Source of the DNA: Eutypella sp. D-1
Taxonomy: Eukaryota > Ascomycota > Sordariomycetes > Xylariales > Diatrypaceae
Reading direction: 5' to 3'
Assembly (NCBI GenBank): GCA_023313575.1
Contig: JAJTTP010000011.1
Location: 1,364,001 to 1,428,000, forward strand
DNA length: 64,000 nucleotides
A program made the position numbers and the translations under genes. The stretch's first letter is position 1; each line of letters starts with the position of its first letter. Positions 35,122 through 47,433 of the stretch are shown here, piece by piece. The notes under the pieces were generated by a model. That model did no database searches and was not told the origin of the DNA. It was given only the letters and a program-made list of their open reading frames with translations.

Positions 35122-36115
35122 ATGCCATTAGTCTCGAAGCCTGTAATCGTCATCGTTCACGGGGCGTTTCACCCACCGGTATACTACCGCAAGCTCATTG
35201 AGCCGCTGCGCGCAAGTGGGTACACCGTCTTAGCGCCAGCTATGCCAACCACGGGGCTTGATGACTCGGTCGCCGGGACGACGTATAGGGATGACGTGCG
35301 GCGGATATACGAGAGCCTCCTGCCACTTCTCGACGAAGGGCGCCAGGCTGTTATAGTTGGCCATAGTCAGGTGCGTATGCGGTCGGGAGCACCACTGAGC
35401 TTAAGGCGCCATTGGGTACTGCTGATGCTAGATGAGACCGAGCAAGTGATGTGTGGTATCTCGAGAACTACCGAATTCTATTACTGACCTAAATGATACT
35501 GGGTTAGGGGGGCATAGCAGCAAGTGCGGCGACGGAGGGACAGACGGTTGCTGACCGACAGGCGCGTGGGCTGAGTGGTGGCATTAAAGCCGTGGTGTAC
35601 ATCGCTGGCGTAGCGCTGCCAGAGTCCGGCGTCAGCTTGCTGGGCTCGATGGGTTTCAGTGAGGAGAATCCCCCGCCGAACACCTTCCGCCCCGAGGTAC
35701 GTATATATGATGATGCCTCATACTATATGTGTGTCAAAGAATTTCAAACTAAGTACCAACTCGCTAGGGACCGCATTATGTCCCTATAGAATTCGCGGAG
35801 CGAAAGGGCGTGATGCCTCTGTACAACATGCTGCCAGAGGCCGAGCAGTGGCGGGCAGCGGAGTGGCTTGCGCACCAGAGTCGGACGAGCCTCAATGTGC
35901 CCGTGCATTTCGCGGCCGGCGATGTCGCCGCCTCCGTATCCAAGACGTACATCGTCTGCACGCGGGACATGGCAGCGCCGCCCGAGGCCCAGCGCGCCTG
36001 GGCGCAGGCTAGTCGGTGCCGTGTCGTCGAGATCGAGAGCGACCACAGCCCCTTCATGGATGATGCGAGGGCGGCGCTGGTCATCGACGTCATTGTGGAC
36101 GTTGCTGGGAAATGA
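35122..36115 (+). CDS. Alpha/beta hydrolase
   Basis: Three exons: 35122-35370, 35508-35696 and 35768-36115, giving 261 residues. For the second intron I chose the acceptor GCTAG at 35767, because the next one (TATAG, 35789) leads into a stop; the chosen site keeps frame. The fold is visible: VIVIVHGAFHPPVYYRKL (oxyanion loop HGAF), the nucleophile elbow VGHSQGG with Ser82, a probable catalytic Asp213 (YIVCTRDMA) and His239 (ESDHSPFM). The usual cap insert lies between. The first intron splits the nucleophile elbow right after GHSQ. There is no signal peptide, so it is probably cytosolic. Fungal relatives are mostly uncharacterised esterase-like hydrolases (AB hydrolase 6 type). It converges with the SNG1-like gene, 176 bp away. 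Confidence 0.85.
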
Positions 36116-36291
36116 ACGCGGGATCTCTTGTTGGTCTGGTGGATCTTCTTTAGAGTGAAAAGGCAAGCATTCTAGACCATATACTGTAATTGGGTTGAAC
36201 ATAGATATACAAGCATCTCTGCTCCGCTGCATATTTATATACAATATCACACAAATATATAACGCGATAAACACCACAAGTGATGCAACAT

Positions 36292-38505
36292 CTAGATCGC
36301 ACGCGTGAACCCACGCTTCCTCTTCGGCGGACTAACGTCCTTCTCCTCAACCTCGCCTGAGGCGTTTCCATCAGTCTGTTCATCCTCAGTAGTGACTGTA
36401 TCCTTTTTCTTCTCCCTCTCCTTTCTCATAGACTTCCGCATCTTCCAGCGCATGAAGTAGCAGCAGAAGGGGAATAATGCGACGTTGACAGCGGACCAGG
36501 AGAAGAGGACGCCGAAGTCGAGGCCGATGTGGCTGTGCAGGTCGAAAAGGATGTGGCGACTGGCCTGGACGATGTGAAATAGCGGCCAGGCCCGACCCCA
36601 GTGGAAGAAGCCGGGCGCCAGCTCCAGCGGGTAGAATGACGTCGACACGTTCGTGATGACCCAGAAGATAAGCCACAGAGACGTCCATGGCATCCCAATC
36701 ACCATCGCCACGTTCTCGCACGCCATTCCCAGGGCATTTATTCCCACTGTGGGACACATGGTAGTCAGTTTGGTATAACTTATCAGAGGTACGAGAGCGG
36801 ATAACGTAGGGCGCTGAGAATATGTCCATCAATGGTCACCGAGTACAGGCATACTTCGATCTGCGAAGGAGTGGCGTAAAGACAGGAGTTACTTACCAAA
36901 ATTCACCATCCAATACACGGGGAACGAACCCCGACCGTACGCTGTTGCGTTATACGCGGTCTCAGTCCCGGAAGCCGGACTGCCCGAGAACGGGACCTGA
37001 AAGGCGAGAGGGACCAGCGAATAGGCCAGCGAGATGAAGAAGTACGCTGTGATCGTGGCGCACAGCCGCCAGATGATATATTGCCAGTAGTGGAGCAGCG
37101 GGTGGCCGTGTGGCTGGATGTATTTCTATTTGACCGGAACAGTCAGCCTCTGAATCTCAGCCGCACACGTTCAAATCCAGCCTCATATTCTTTTTACGCA
37201 TCCGGAAGAGGAGAAGTTATGGAACAGCTCGTTTCGCTTGATCAGGTCGACTTGTGACACACTTACCGAGTGAATCGGCATGAAGAATCCGAAGGAGAAG
37301 AACGCCATGATGATGAGGTAGATGAGCCCGATAGTGACGGCGGGGGTCGCAACGGGGGGCTGGAAGGGGCGCAGATCGACGACAGTAGGCGCGACGCCCG
37401 GGTTGACGGCGGCGGGGGCACGGGCGAGGGCGTCGCGCGGGAACGCCGTCTCGTTCGCCATGAGGCGGCGGGCCCAGCGCTCGCCGAAGACCGTGGCGAA
37501 GCGCCGCGAGAGCGTCTCGAGCTGCGGAATCACGTAATTAGAGTATGTGGACTCCTGGCGCGCGGTCTGGATGACGAGCTGCACGCCGCCGAGCCCGGCG
37601 GGGTCCCAGGACGCGTTGCCGGCGCGCGCCGCGCGCTCCAGCGATGCTGTCGCGTCTGCTCCCACGATCACCGCCGCGAAACACTCCCAGTCATAGACGG
37701 CCTGACGCACGGCGACGGGGTCGTTGTCGTACTCTGAGGGCGGCATGATGGTGTAGCCCAGGGATGGCGTTTCGGTATTCTGCATCATCGCTTGCGCTAT
37801 CTCTACTATCGTCGGCCCTACGAGCGGCGTAGCGGCGTCGGGAAATGCTGCCTGCCCGTCGAAGTCCACCACGTAGACCACAAGGTTGCGCATATTTTTG
37901 TTGACCACGAAGAAATCCGCCCAGAACCTATACGAGCATGCGTGTGTAAGTTAGAGATGTTCATACCCAGGCAGATAGGTACCTGCATCATTCGTTCTTC
38001 TATCCTCCCGGCAGGTAGAACTTTACCTACAGCGACAAGACTCCCATGATGGCACACATGAGAAACAGAACTACACAGCGGAACCTCAGAATTAGCCACT
38101 CATCCGACAATAATTCAACGAGGTGGGCGTAGGCCTTGTTCTCGGCAAGCAAGACTCACTCATTGCCGCCCACTGCGAGATCACAGTCTTCCTGACTTCC
38201 CGTAGCGAGGGGTCCCAGAACCCTACACTCCGAGGGGGCTGTTGTGGATGGATCTGGTCGCGCTGCTCCTCTAGGGAGCGCTGCGTTTTATCGCGGTCCC
38301 GGTCGTATTCGTGGGGGTTGGTGGAGCCGGAGCTGGAGCCGCTCCGGTCCCGGTTCCGGAACGGCTTGTGGCCAGCCATATGTTGTTGGAGGCCTGGCGT
38401 GTTGGGGGCGGCGAAGTCGTCGTATGATTCCTCTTTGGCAGCAATCACGAGGCCCGCGGCGTCGGGAATGCTGTTCCTGTCTGGCGAAGGCGACGACGGT
38501 GCCAT
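36292..38505 (-). CDS. SNG1/DUF3533-family membrane protein
   Basis: Five exons on the minus strand: about 38505-38174, 38084-38031, 37927-37267, 37125-36897 and 36746-36292, giving about 576 residues. The last four joins are well supported (GTAGGT, GTAAGT and GTAAGT donors, phases agree). The first is uncertain: the best GTGAGT donor (38159) does not keep frame with the 54-nt exon 2, whereas GTGGGC at 38173 does. Layout: a hydrophilic N-terminal ~100 residues, a first helix (VVLFLMCAIMGVLSLFWADFF), the conserved NMRNLVVYVVDFDG, a long extracytosolic loop, then about five C-terminal helices including VTIGLIYLIIMAFFSFGFFM, HYWQYIIWRL and LWLIFWVITNVSTSFYPLEL. The C-terminal tail is basic. Yeast SNG1 confers nitrosoguanidine resistance and is linked to plasma-membrane lipid asymmetry; the role here is inferred from the family only. 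Confidence 0.85.
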
Positions 38506-39988
38506 CTACCTAGTGAAGTTGTTGGAACTACGTGGGTTTCACACAGGACGGTATGAAGGATGGCGGTCAGATTCGATAGCGGAAATTGTTCTATATCGCG
38601 TGATATAACAGTATAAATGGGCGGGATTGGCCATACAGCATAGTATATCCACTATGCATTGCAAAAAATGTTGTCAATCTATCTATCTGCCCGTCGATAA
38701 CCGACCCTGATATCTACGAATTCCCGTCTTGGACTCAGCATTAAACAAACGACACGCACATGTACACATACACACACACATATATATACGAGATCCTATT
38801 ATCCTATTAATGTGGAGGACTATACCGATAAAGGGAAAGAAGGAGCGAGAGCGCGAGCGAGGGTAGTCAGTCGACTGGGACCATCAGCATCATTATATTT
38901 ATAATCCGAATATGTCCGCCCTATAGCCGTTCCGCCGAGGTAAACAAAGCAATGACCGAAAAAAAAAAAGTACCTTACTTGGCTAGCGGGTCATCACAAC
39001 TGGGGAGGGGGGTTCGGCCGGGGGTGGGAGGAGGGAGAAGTCCTTTTTAAGGAAAAGGAGTAAGCGAGCTCGGAGTTCTCGCGCTCGGAGCTTTCGCAGA
39101 GTAAGCTCGCTTGCTCGCTCGCTCGGCGGCTCGTTCTCGATGACGATATTTCTTGTCGTGATGTCATTCGGGGGGATGTATCCACTCCATCGCCTTTGCT
39201 ATGCCCCATAAAGTGTCAAGCACCCTCCCCATCCACGTCTAATCCGGCTCCGGCCGGTCAAATCGGTTAGTATCTTACCCAGAATGATAGCATATCATTG
39301 GCGCTTCAAGACACTTCTCCTCCCCCTCCCCAAGGTCACGTTATGACCCCATCTTGTCACTAAATCCCATCGAGCAATGATGGACAGGAACGGCTACAAG
39401 AGGACCAACTTATCCACTTAGGCTCGCAAGAGGAAAGACGGTCAATGATCAATAATATTGTATGCCTACGTCGAGCTACAAGGTAAACTGCAAATCTAAA
39501 ATGCCAACTTCGCGAGTCAGATCCTCCACCTTTTTATGGCACATATATCACGTCCTAGAGTCCGAGAGCATTGCTGAAAAACATTGGCTCGTAGCTACTG
39601 ATATGGTATTATGCATTCAAATGTGATTTGATTTGAGGCCTGGTAGGCCGGCTATTTCTATGTATAAAAACTCAGGGGTAGCTCGTGATACGCCCCGAGG
39701 CTGAAGTTCTTTGCTCTCCACAATCCTTACTTATCCCCCTGATAATAGGTCTAAGCTATATATCTCTGTAAACCTCCAAAGGTCCATAAACGGCGAATAA
39801 GCGGTCTATTTTCGACAACCATCGAGGCGAAACCAATAATTCAAGTTGCCGCCCAAGCCATTTTCCTGCGTTTAGTGCAAAATTCCCTCCCAAGCGCCTA
39901 ACTCGCGTTGACCGTATCCCAAGAAGTCGAACAGCCATTATCCGCGGAGAATAGAAAGACCAAGAATACGTTGAAATTGATAAAATCC
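38506..39988. other. Intergenic, 1.5 kb
   Basis: Upstream of the SNG1-like gene and downstream of the bZIP gene. It holds a CA/TA microsatellite at about 38755-38790 and CTCG/CGAG-rich runs at about 38835-38865 and 39060-39135. No coding region can be supported. Confidence 0.5.
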
Positions 39989-41865
39989 TCATAGACCGAT
40001 TGTAAGCCTCTCGAACTTAGTCAATGAGGCTTCTATACTGGCGGAGAGGCGTTCCACCCGTCTGACTGCCCGATCTGCCAGAGCATCCTTCTCAGACGCG
40101 TCGACTAGCACAAAATGCGCAGATGCCTTCGCGGGCACGATTCCATTCAACATGTCGGCCAGAGAGAGGCTGTCCATTTCCAACTTAGTCGCGGGCGAGA
40201 CGTCGACGTCATCGTAGATATCGCCATCGAGGTTCAAAACGCTGACGGTAGATGAGGGTTCTGCGCTAGTCTCCTGGGTTTGTGTCTTCTCGAATTCCGC
40301 CGGGATAGGCGACTCAATCACCGGAGCCTCAATTTTTTCATTGTCTGATGATCCTTCCTCAACAGCGCAAGGCGCCTTGCCAGACAACAAGGAGGCGTCA
40401 ATTTCGGGCATCTCGGGAGCCTCAACAACCGTGAAAACCTGCGGCTGATAGTTGAAGGACGAAGACTCGCTTTCAAGGTTCAGCATGGAGAAGTCCATGG
40501 TCTGTTCCGGGATCATGGCCATCCCGATGGTTTGCGGCTGAGTATGCGGCACCGCAGCGTAAGGATTGACATCTTTGGGGATTTGCTGCTGCTCTGACTG
40601 TCTCGGCTCGATCTTAGTAACCGGTTGTTGCTGAGGCTGCGGCTGAGGTTGTCCCTGTGGGTGACCAGCAGGATTTTGGCTCAGGTGGTCCAAAAAGTTG
40701 GAAAACGAAGCCGAGCTGAGGAGCATTCTCGTTAAATCCCCCAATCGGCGGTTCTCCTCAACGAGAGCGCGGTTCTGAGCGCGCAATTCACCATTCTCCG
40801 TAACCTTAGTTGCGATTTCTGATTCAAGTTGGCTGATGTATTCTAAAGATCAAAAATTAGTATTCGAGGTCGTCAAAAGGAATGGGGTTAACGATGCTTA
40901 CCTTTCCTCCTGGAGCGGAATGCGCGCGCGGAGACCTTGTTCCGAAGCTGGCGGCGTTCCTTGCTGCTCAGTTTCTTGCCCTCCTCACTTGCTAGCAATC
41001 TTTCATCCTCGTCCATCTCATCTTCATCTTTCTTCGGACGAGGAATCTGCATCAACGGAGAGTTATCACGCCCGTCGCCGCCATCAGGCTTGGAACGCAT
41101 CGAGTGGAGAAGCGACGATATCTTTTGTTCCACGATAGGATCAGGATGGAAAGGCTGCTTCGACTGGTTCTGCTTGACTTGGGAAGCCTGCCTCTGATGT
41201 TGCTGTTGCTGCTGTTGCTGCTGCTGTTGCTGAATAATCTGCTGCTGTTGTCGCTGCTGTTGTTGAGCCTTAGCCAGCGCGGCCTGCTGTTGGTGCATTC
41301 CCGGATACATCCTCCCAACGTTGCTCGTCTGCGATGGAACAGTAGGCGAAGGTAACGTCTGACCGTCGATAGCATTAGGATTGACCGTGGACTCCGGGTA
41401 GAAGAAGTTTTCGGCGGCGGGCGACTCGAAATCGACTTCCATATCGGGGACAGTGCTCGAAGGGGGGTGGGAAGGCGGCGCATTGAAGTCGAAGACGTCG
41501 TCGGCAGGGCTCATGTATTCCAAGTTGTACCCGCCATTGATATGAGCATTATTCTGGTTGACGGCAAGGGTACTAGCTAGAGCACCAGGGACAAACGGGG
41601 TCTGCTGTTTGTACTGATCATATTGATGACTGGGCCCGGGCATCGACTGACTCGATGGTAATGTTGATGGCAGCGTGGCGGGCGTGGTTATTGATGAAGT
41701 CGGTCGGGGAAACTGCTGCTTGTTTGAAGTTGGTGGTGACATGGAGGGTGAGTGTTGATAACCAGTAGGAAGGCCATCGTATTCTGTGAAGTCGAGTAGA
41801 TCTAAAGGGTCGACGACATTTGTTGAACTTGCTGCCGAGGCGGCTGATTGATTGGGAGGTGCCAT
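39989..41865 (-). CDS. Gln-rich bZIP transcription factor
   Basis: Two exons on the minus strand, 41865-40902 and 40842-39989 (605 residues), joined with carry phase 1. The intron splits the bZIP domain: exon 1 ends in the basic region (LSSKERRQLRNKVSARAFRS, then RRK) and exon 2 begins EYISQLESEIATKVTENGEL. It continues the leucine zipper through RALVEENRRLGDLTRMLLSS. The basic region has the N-x2-SARAFRSRR pattern of fungal bZIP factors. N-terminal to it are a Ser/Pro/Gln-rich region and a polyglutamine tract encoded by mixed CAG/CAA. C-terminal to it lie FLDHLSQNP, a Gln/Pro stretch and acidic segments that could activate transcription. The protein is nuclear. This resembles the conserved long bZIP proteins of Pezizomycotina, but I cannot assign a named orthologue. 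A possible long 5' leader contains a 9-bp tandem repeat (separate entry). Confidence 0.9.
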
Positions 41866-42038
41866 GACTCTATGAATGGGAAAGACCCGAGAGACCCGAG
41901 ATACCCGAGAGTAGCAGCGAAGATGGTAGGTAAGAACGTAATGGGTAATGTGTTTTCAATCGTTAATCGTGTCTCCTCTCGTCTTTCATTAACTTGTTGT
42001 TTTTTCTTCTTCTTCGTTTCCCGACGCCTTGAATGAAA

Positions 42039-42083
42039 GAAAGTTCTGAAAGTTCTGAAAGTTACGAAAGTGTCGAAAGCCCT
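42039..42083 (-). repeat. Five tandem 9-bp units in the bZIP upstream region
   Basis: Five consecutive 9-mers on the plus strand: GAAAGTTCT, GAAAGTTCT, GAAAGTTAC, GAAAGTGTC and GAAAGCCCT. They lie 170-220 bp upstream of the bZIP start codon, in its likely promoter or 5' leader. Alternating GAA and TTC recall heat-shock-element subunits, but the spacing (2 nt, then 1 nt) departs from the regular 5-bp module. Confidence 0.75.
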
Positions 42084-44704
42084 GCTGCTACAACTTGCTA
42101 ATGTTATGATCACCACAATAGGTTGTTCATTGAACGTGTGTGGTAGGTAATGAGAAAAGGGTGGCACTAAGAAGCCAATGCTTCAAATTTAACTTTTGTT
42201 AAAATGGTGTTTGTTTGAGATTTACTTCCAAGGGTGATGTTGTTTGGGTGTAAACCCAGAAAAGAAAAAATGGCGAAATGGTGAAAAGAGTAAGAAAGCG
42301 AAAAAGGTAGGGAACGGCGGCGGATAGATTGGGAACAATTCTAAGGTTGGGAATTTGGTTACCTTACTATGTAAGTAGGTAGTAGGTAAGTAAGTAGTAG
42401 TAGATAGGTAGGGGTAAGTAGGTAGATTCTTTTCTGAGATTACTTAGGTCAGGTAGGGCAGGTAAAAGTTGGGTAGGTAAGAAAAGAGAGAGTACGGAGT
42501 AAGATAGCAACGAGCACAGGCCTGGGGGGGGTATTATGCTAGAGAAATAGCTCGAGAAATAGAGCGGGTGCGAGAAGCTTGAGAAATAGTACACTATTAT
42601 TGTATGGACCTTACTAGAGTAGGTACCTGTGTAGGTGCAGTTGCCTGAGAGCCTGTGGAAAAGTGGCCTGAATTTTTCTGAAGGTACTTTACAAATACTG
42701 AAGCGGAGTAGCCAAAATCCATATCATACTTCGTACCTCCGTAGGTATCTATCTATCCTTAAAACTGCCCAGAACTGCCCAGATGGGTCGAGCGGGTTTG
42801 CGGTTTGGCTGTTTGGGCGGGCGGGCTGCTACCCAGAAAACTGTCGAGAGTGGTATAGCGGCCTGGTTAAGTGAAAAAGTACCAAAGCTGCCATGTCTAA
42901 CCTTAAAAGGCTAAATCCAAACAAGACCCGTGGATAAGGACTCCCGGGAGGGGGGTGTATCGATAACTGACCAGGTTCAGCAATGCCCTTAAGAGGGGAG
43001 GGACGCGTAAGCCAGAGCCAAGACCATGCGACCTCGACCAATGATTCCTTAGTTCTTTACTCCGTAACGCCGAATGGTTCGCACCGACCGAATCAGAGAT
43101 AAGTTATACCAGTACACATTTAGTTAGTGAAGTGTCAAGCTTACACCCCCAAGTCAACACCCCCCCCAAGATACAACCCGACCTTCCTCTCGTATACACT
43201 TACCCACAATCGTATGTAGGTGCATAATACAGACCCGTTAAACGGTATCGGTATGAATTCCGGGAGCAACTAAACCATCTAGTTATGCACTATTTACTAC
43301 TCCATAACGTGCCTTCCCTCTTCAGTCAATTCGTGGAGTTAGGATGCTTATGCATGTATACATAACACACACACAAATACATACATTACCACTATGAACC
43401 TAGGCATTTAAATACTTAGGTAAGGAAGTAAGGAATGGTCACGAATACAACGAGTCAGTCCAGTAACCCGAATCGCCTCCAATAACCCGGCGCCGCAGGC
43501 GCAGACCTCAAGGCAGCAGAATTCGGACCAATAAAACCAATGAGACTTTCGCACGCTTTCCCAGTAAAGAATAACTCGGTAGTATTTCGAACCTTAAATA
43601 TACCTGCGTGTCTTCGCTGCGGCTTCTGGATGACGACGCTGTCCATGCCATTTTCATCTATCTAGAGCCTCTAGAATCGGACTCGAGGCACCGCGGGGTT
43701 CAAAGCCCTCTCGGAGCAGCTGAATCTACTACTACGTACAGTGGCCTGTTGGCGGTGAATGATCATGACGATATCGTGTACAGCGGACAAAGCCTGGGCA
43801 GGCTCCAACTGCGCAAGTACGGAGTGCGACGGCTGCATATCGGATGTCGTGTTCGAGTTGCATTCGAATGCCAGTTTTTAGACCTTTGACGCATCCCCGA
43901 TCGACCATTCGGATGCCACCAGTGGATGTTGCCAAGGACAACTGACAAACCGCCAACTCGGGACGATTTGAGATCGGAGAACCAGTGCAGCAGCCCTACC
44001 AAGGTTATATCCATTACATTTCATCATTCATATGATCAAAGTTCGTATTACTGTCGTGTGGGCGAAGAGACATCCACCACACGACTACTTGTTATTAGCT
44101 AATAGCTAGATAGCCAGTTCCAGTTATACAGATTATACATTTAACGGTAATATGGATGAACATGAGACGATGAGATATTCCGGCTTGCTCGGAATATATC
44201 CCACCAAGCACTGCCTCACTCTTTAGTACTTCGTAGGTGGCTGCCCATAAGAAATTATCATTTCAAATAGCGATGAACATGAGCGCCGCTATACTACATA
44301 TCTAGAGGAGCAGTGAACGATGAATGAACAGTGAAGCGTTAGTGGTACTAGAGATAAGTTAAAGCTACTTAGATTTAGCAGGCAAGCAGGTAGGCAGGCA
44401 AGTAAGTACATTGGTAGGCGACGGGACTATAGGCAAATAGGCAATAAGAGGTAAGGAATGTGGGCGAACTACCGCAAACCACTAACTCTGTACACAGCCA
44501 CCACAAGAGAGCTCATCATCTCATCTCACGGCGAATCAGAACAGATCCCCCCTCTCTCAGATGGTGTCCACTTGGAACTTGTTTCGGCATCGTTGCCAAA
44601 TGTTCCAATTGTACCGATGGTCCGTTCTGTCCGTCCCACAAGTCAGAGACCAATTCGGATTACGGCAGACACTCAGACCAAACAGTGTCCGAGAGCACGA
44701 AGAA

Positions 44705-44750
44705 GTGTGTGTATGTGTGTGTATGTCTGTGTGTGTTGTGTGTATGCAAT
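44705..44750. repeat. GT-rich microsatellite
   Basis: Imperfect run of GTGTGT/GTAT units with TCT and TT interruptions. Confidence 0.8.
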
Positions 44751-47433
44751 ATGCAAGTATGTAACCAACTAACGTGATGCTAAATGTGACCGATCTATTA
44801 GGTGCTTGGTCCGATCCTCTCCAGATCGTTTCGAAAAATTCGGAAACAAAAGGGGGAATAGGCCATTCCACGTTCCATGTGCGACGAGGCGCTTCTTCTT
44901 CGGACTCTTCACGGAGCACGAGTAATTTTTGACTTTTGGCCCGTCCCTGTCCCTTTAAGCCACTCCAGGGCTCATTGGTGTCCGGAATATCGGGGCCTAA
45001 TGACACCGTCCCTCCTCCGGGGGTTTCGCGGATTTCGCCCCTAAACGGCGTTTGGCCTTAGCATATGGCATTTACCGCCGATTGTTCCATGTGTATCTAT
45101 ATATACCAACATAGACGCCTCTAGTCTATCCAACCAGTCTAAGGTACGTACTTATGAGGAGGCTTGGACCGTCTAAGACTCCCTCGTCCAGCTGAAAAAA
45201 CGAGCCATAACCGCGCGTTGGTAAGTCAGCACACGATGCAATGCGTCGTCGAGGTAAGATCGTTGCAGTAAGAAGTCGTCATGAAGCTTGATGGCGGCCG
45301 GGGAGGGTGGCGGCGGCGGCGGAATTATTACGACGGCAAACAAAGCCGAGGCCTATCTATATAGATTTCATGCAATTCACCGTGGGGCTAATCGAGTAGC
45401 GATTGTATCCAATCCAGCGAAATAACCTTTCCCAGCAAGAAGGAACAGTTTGGCGCCCTGATACACAGTAGGTTATCCATTTAGGTTATCGCATCGGAAG
45501 GCACCTTTAATTGTCTGGCCGATGAAGTGTGTACAGTGCTGTCTTCCAACGTCAGGGCTGTTTCACCATCAAGGGTGTGTGGTACTCCGTTAACAGGACC
45601 GTGCTGCACGTCCTTTTGTGGAATTTTTCCCCCTCCACTCATATTAGCAATAATAAGCCAATCACCATAACAGACTATCGCCATAGATAGTAGTTCCAAA
45701 AAAACTGTGGGATTCACCTCACGATAATCAGACAATGAAGAGTATCTTTCGTGATTTTATGGCTTCTTCCCTATTAGGTAGCTCCAAGGTGACGGATCTT
45801 ATTGGAAAGATGAATGTTTGGGGGAGCAAGCTATCCAGGCTTGCCAGGGAAGCTACCGAGGCTCCCGCCCTTCCGCCGTGATTAACGGAGGGCTAGGTCG
45901 CATCAGGACAAACGGGGAGCGAGTTGACATGCAGACTTTGCCAGATCTGAGCTTCGGTTTGTTGATGATCGCCAGGATGGGTCCAAGCATGGTCGCTGAT
46001 CCATCCCCTAAAATAAGGTTCGAAAGATTCTAGTACGTACCGCTAGAAAGAGGAAAGAAGGGCTTCAGGATCGCCGATCATTACTAGACCTTCTGTCCGG
46101 TTGCCAGGGCCGTGAAAAACATGTTAGTGTTCTTGTGTGTGGCGCTTAAATTTGAAGTGGCTGTGTTGTTGTGGCGCGAGTGTGCTATCTAAGCTGCAGG
46201 AAGTTTGTGGTGATATGAGAGGCCTCCCTCCCTGACAAAAGGACTAAAAGGTACATTAGTTGATACAGTCATCCAGTAGTCATCCAACCGATCGATATCT
46301 AATGGCAAGCGTCACTTATCCCGAGCACAAGTAGCATCAGACCATCTACTAGATCTGAATGACTCAGGCTCAATGACAAGACGTAAAACAGCAGGGCCCT
46401 TGATCATCCTATACACGGGAACCCATCCCTAGTCACTCAACTCAGCTCTTGTGGCAGCGGGTTGATCTCAGACTCACCACATAGTACTGGTTTCTAGATT
46501 ACGTCACTTTCAAACACAATCATAGGATGGCTACGTTTTTGGTTCCCATGGTTCCCACCGAATACGCGCCTCGGCGGGGCTGGCGGCTATATTCCATATC
46601 CCGGAGTAAATCCAGATCGGTTCAGGGGGGTTTCGGACCGCCGGCCTCTCGGCGCGTATATTAGGCTATAATTACCCGGCTCCGGTCGAGGCGAGACGCT
46701 GCTCCCATTCAAGGAGGGAAAAGATAAGCATGCCAAAGCCATATAAAGGCATGCCCATCATTAAAAGGCCGAGATAGCGTGGCCAGGGGCAAGGGATCGC
46801 ATCTTCAAAATGATCACTTGTAATCGGCATCGCGATACATCATGGCTTACTTACCTAGATACAAGTGTATTAGTATAGAGACCAAAGGGCTAGTCGTGCT
46901 ACTATACCATCATGTCGTAACCCAATATTGTTAGTTTAGATAACTACTAAACTATACTTCCTACATAGCTGCCTAGGTAGTCAAATGCTACAATATCGGG
47001 CATTCAGTGGCAGTTGGTATCGTGATAGTGAGCCATATGTTCATGAGCACACAACAAGGAGAAAGTGGCGGTGGCTGCCTTAGGGGAGGTGATAATTACA
47101 CATCCAAGTCATAAACGTAACAAGTATACCATGTAGCGAGGCCTATCGTAGATATGCTCCCTCTGATCAAACACTGGTGCTGTGCGCGATTCGCTTTTGG
47201 CAAGTAGAAAAACCGATGCGCGGTGCCAGAGTAGACCAGAAGCGCTTTCTTGAGGGTAAAAGATTCCGTGAATCTCTTGCGGCTCAAAACAGGTTTATGT
47301 GATGAAGGTAGGAGATGTGTCTTATGTTGGTGCTATCATGACTCATGCTATCATTTGCGCTATCAACAAAACCCTTCAACAACTGTTAGTGCTCTTCCAT
47401 GCCTCCATGGACCCTTCGATGAGCTGCTGGCGA

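Larger units (their letters stand above)
41866..47433. other. Gene-free stretch, 5.6 kb
   Basis: The longest gene-free stretch outside the A/T block. The first ~700 bp are the promoter/leader of the bZIP gene, with A/T and purine-rich tracts. The rest holds TACCTA/TAGGTA words, two exact TACTCCGTA copies (42493-42501 and 43058-43066), a GT-rich microsatellite (about 44705-44750) and a GC-rich imperfect inverted repeat at about 46563-46661. Open frames are below 110 codons apart from antisense ones next to bZIP and at 44557-45006, and none is recognisable. Confidence 0.5.

Noticed and set aside
41802..42167. Upstream open reading frame overlapping the bZIP start
   Set aside because: The frame opens at GTG, and its only ATG is almost at its end, so ATG-initiated translation of it is not supported.
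43759..43888. Small Cys-bearing peptide as a secreted effector
   Set aside because: About 40 residues, no signal peptide, no homologous pattern; likely chance.
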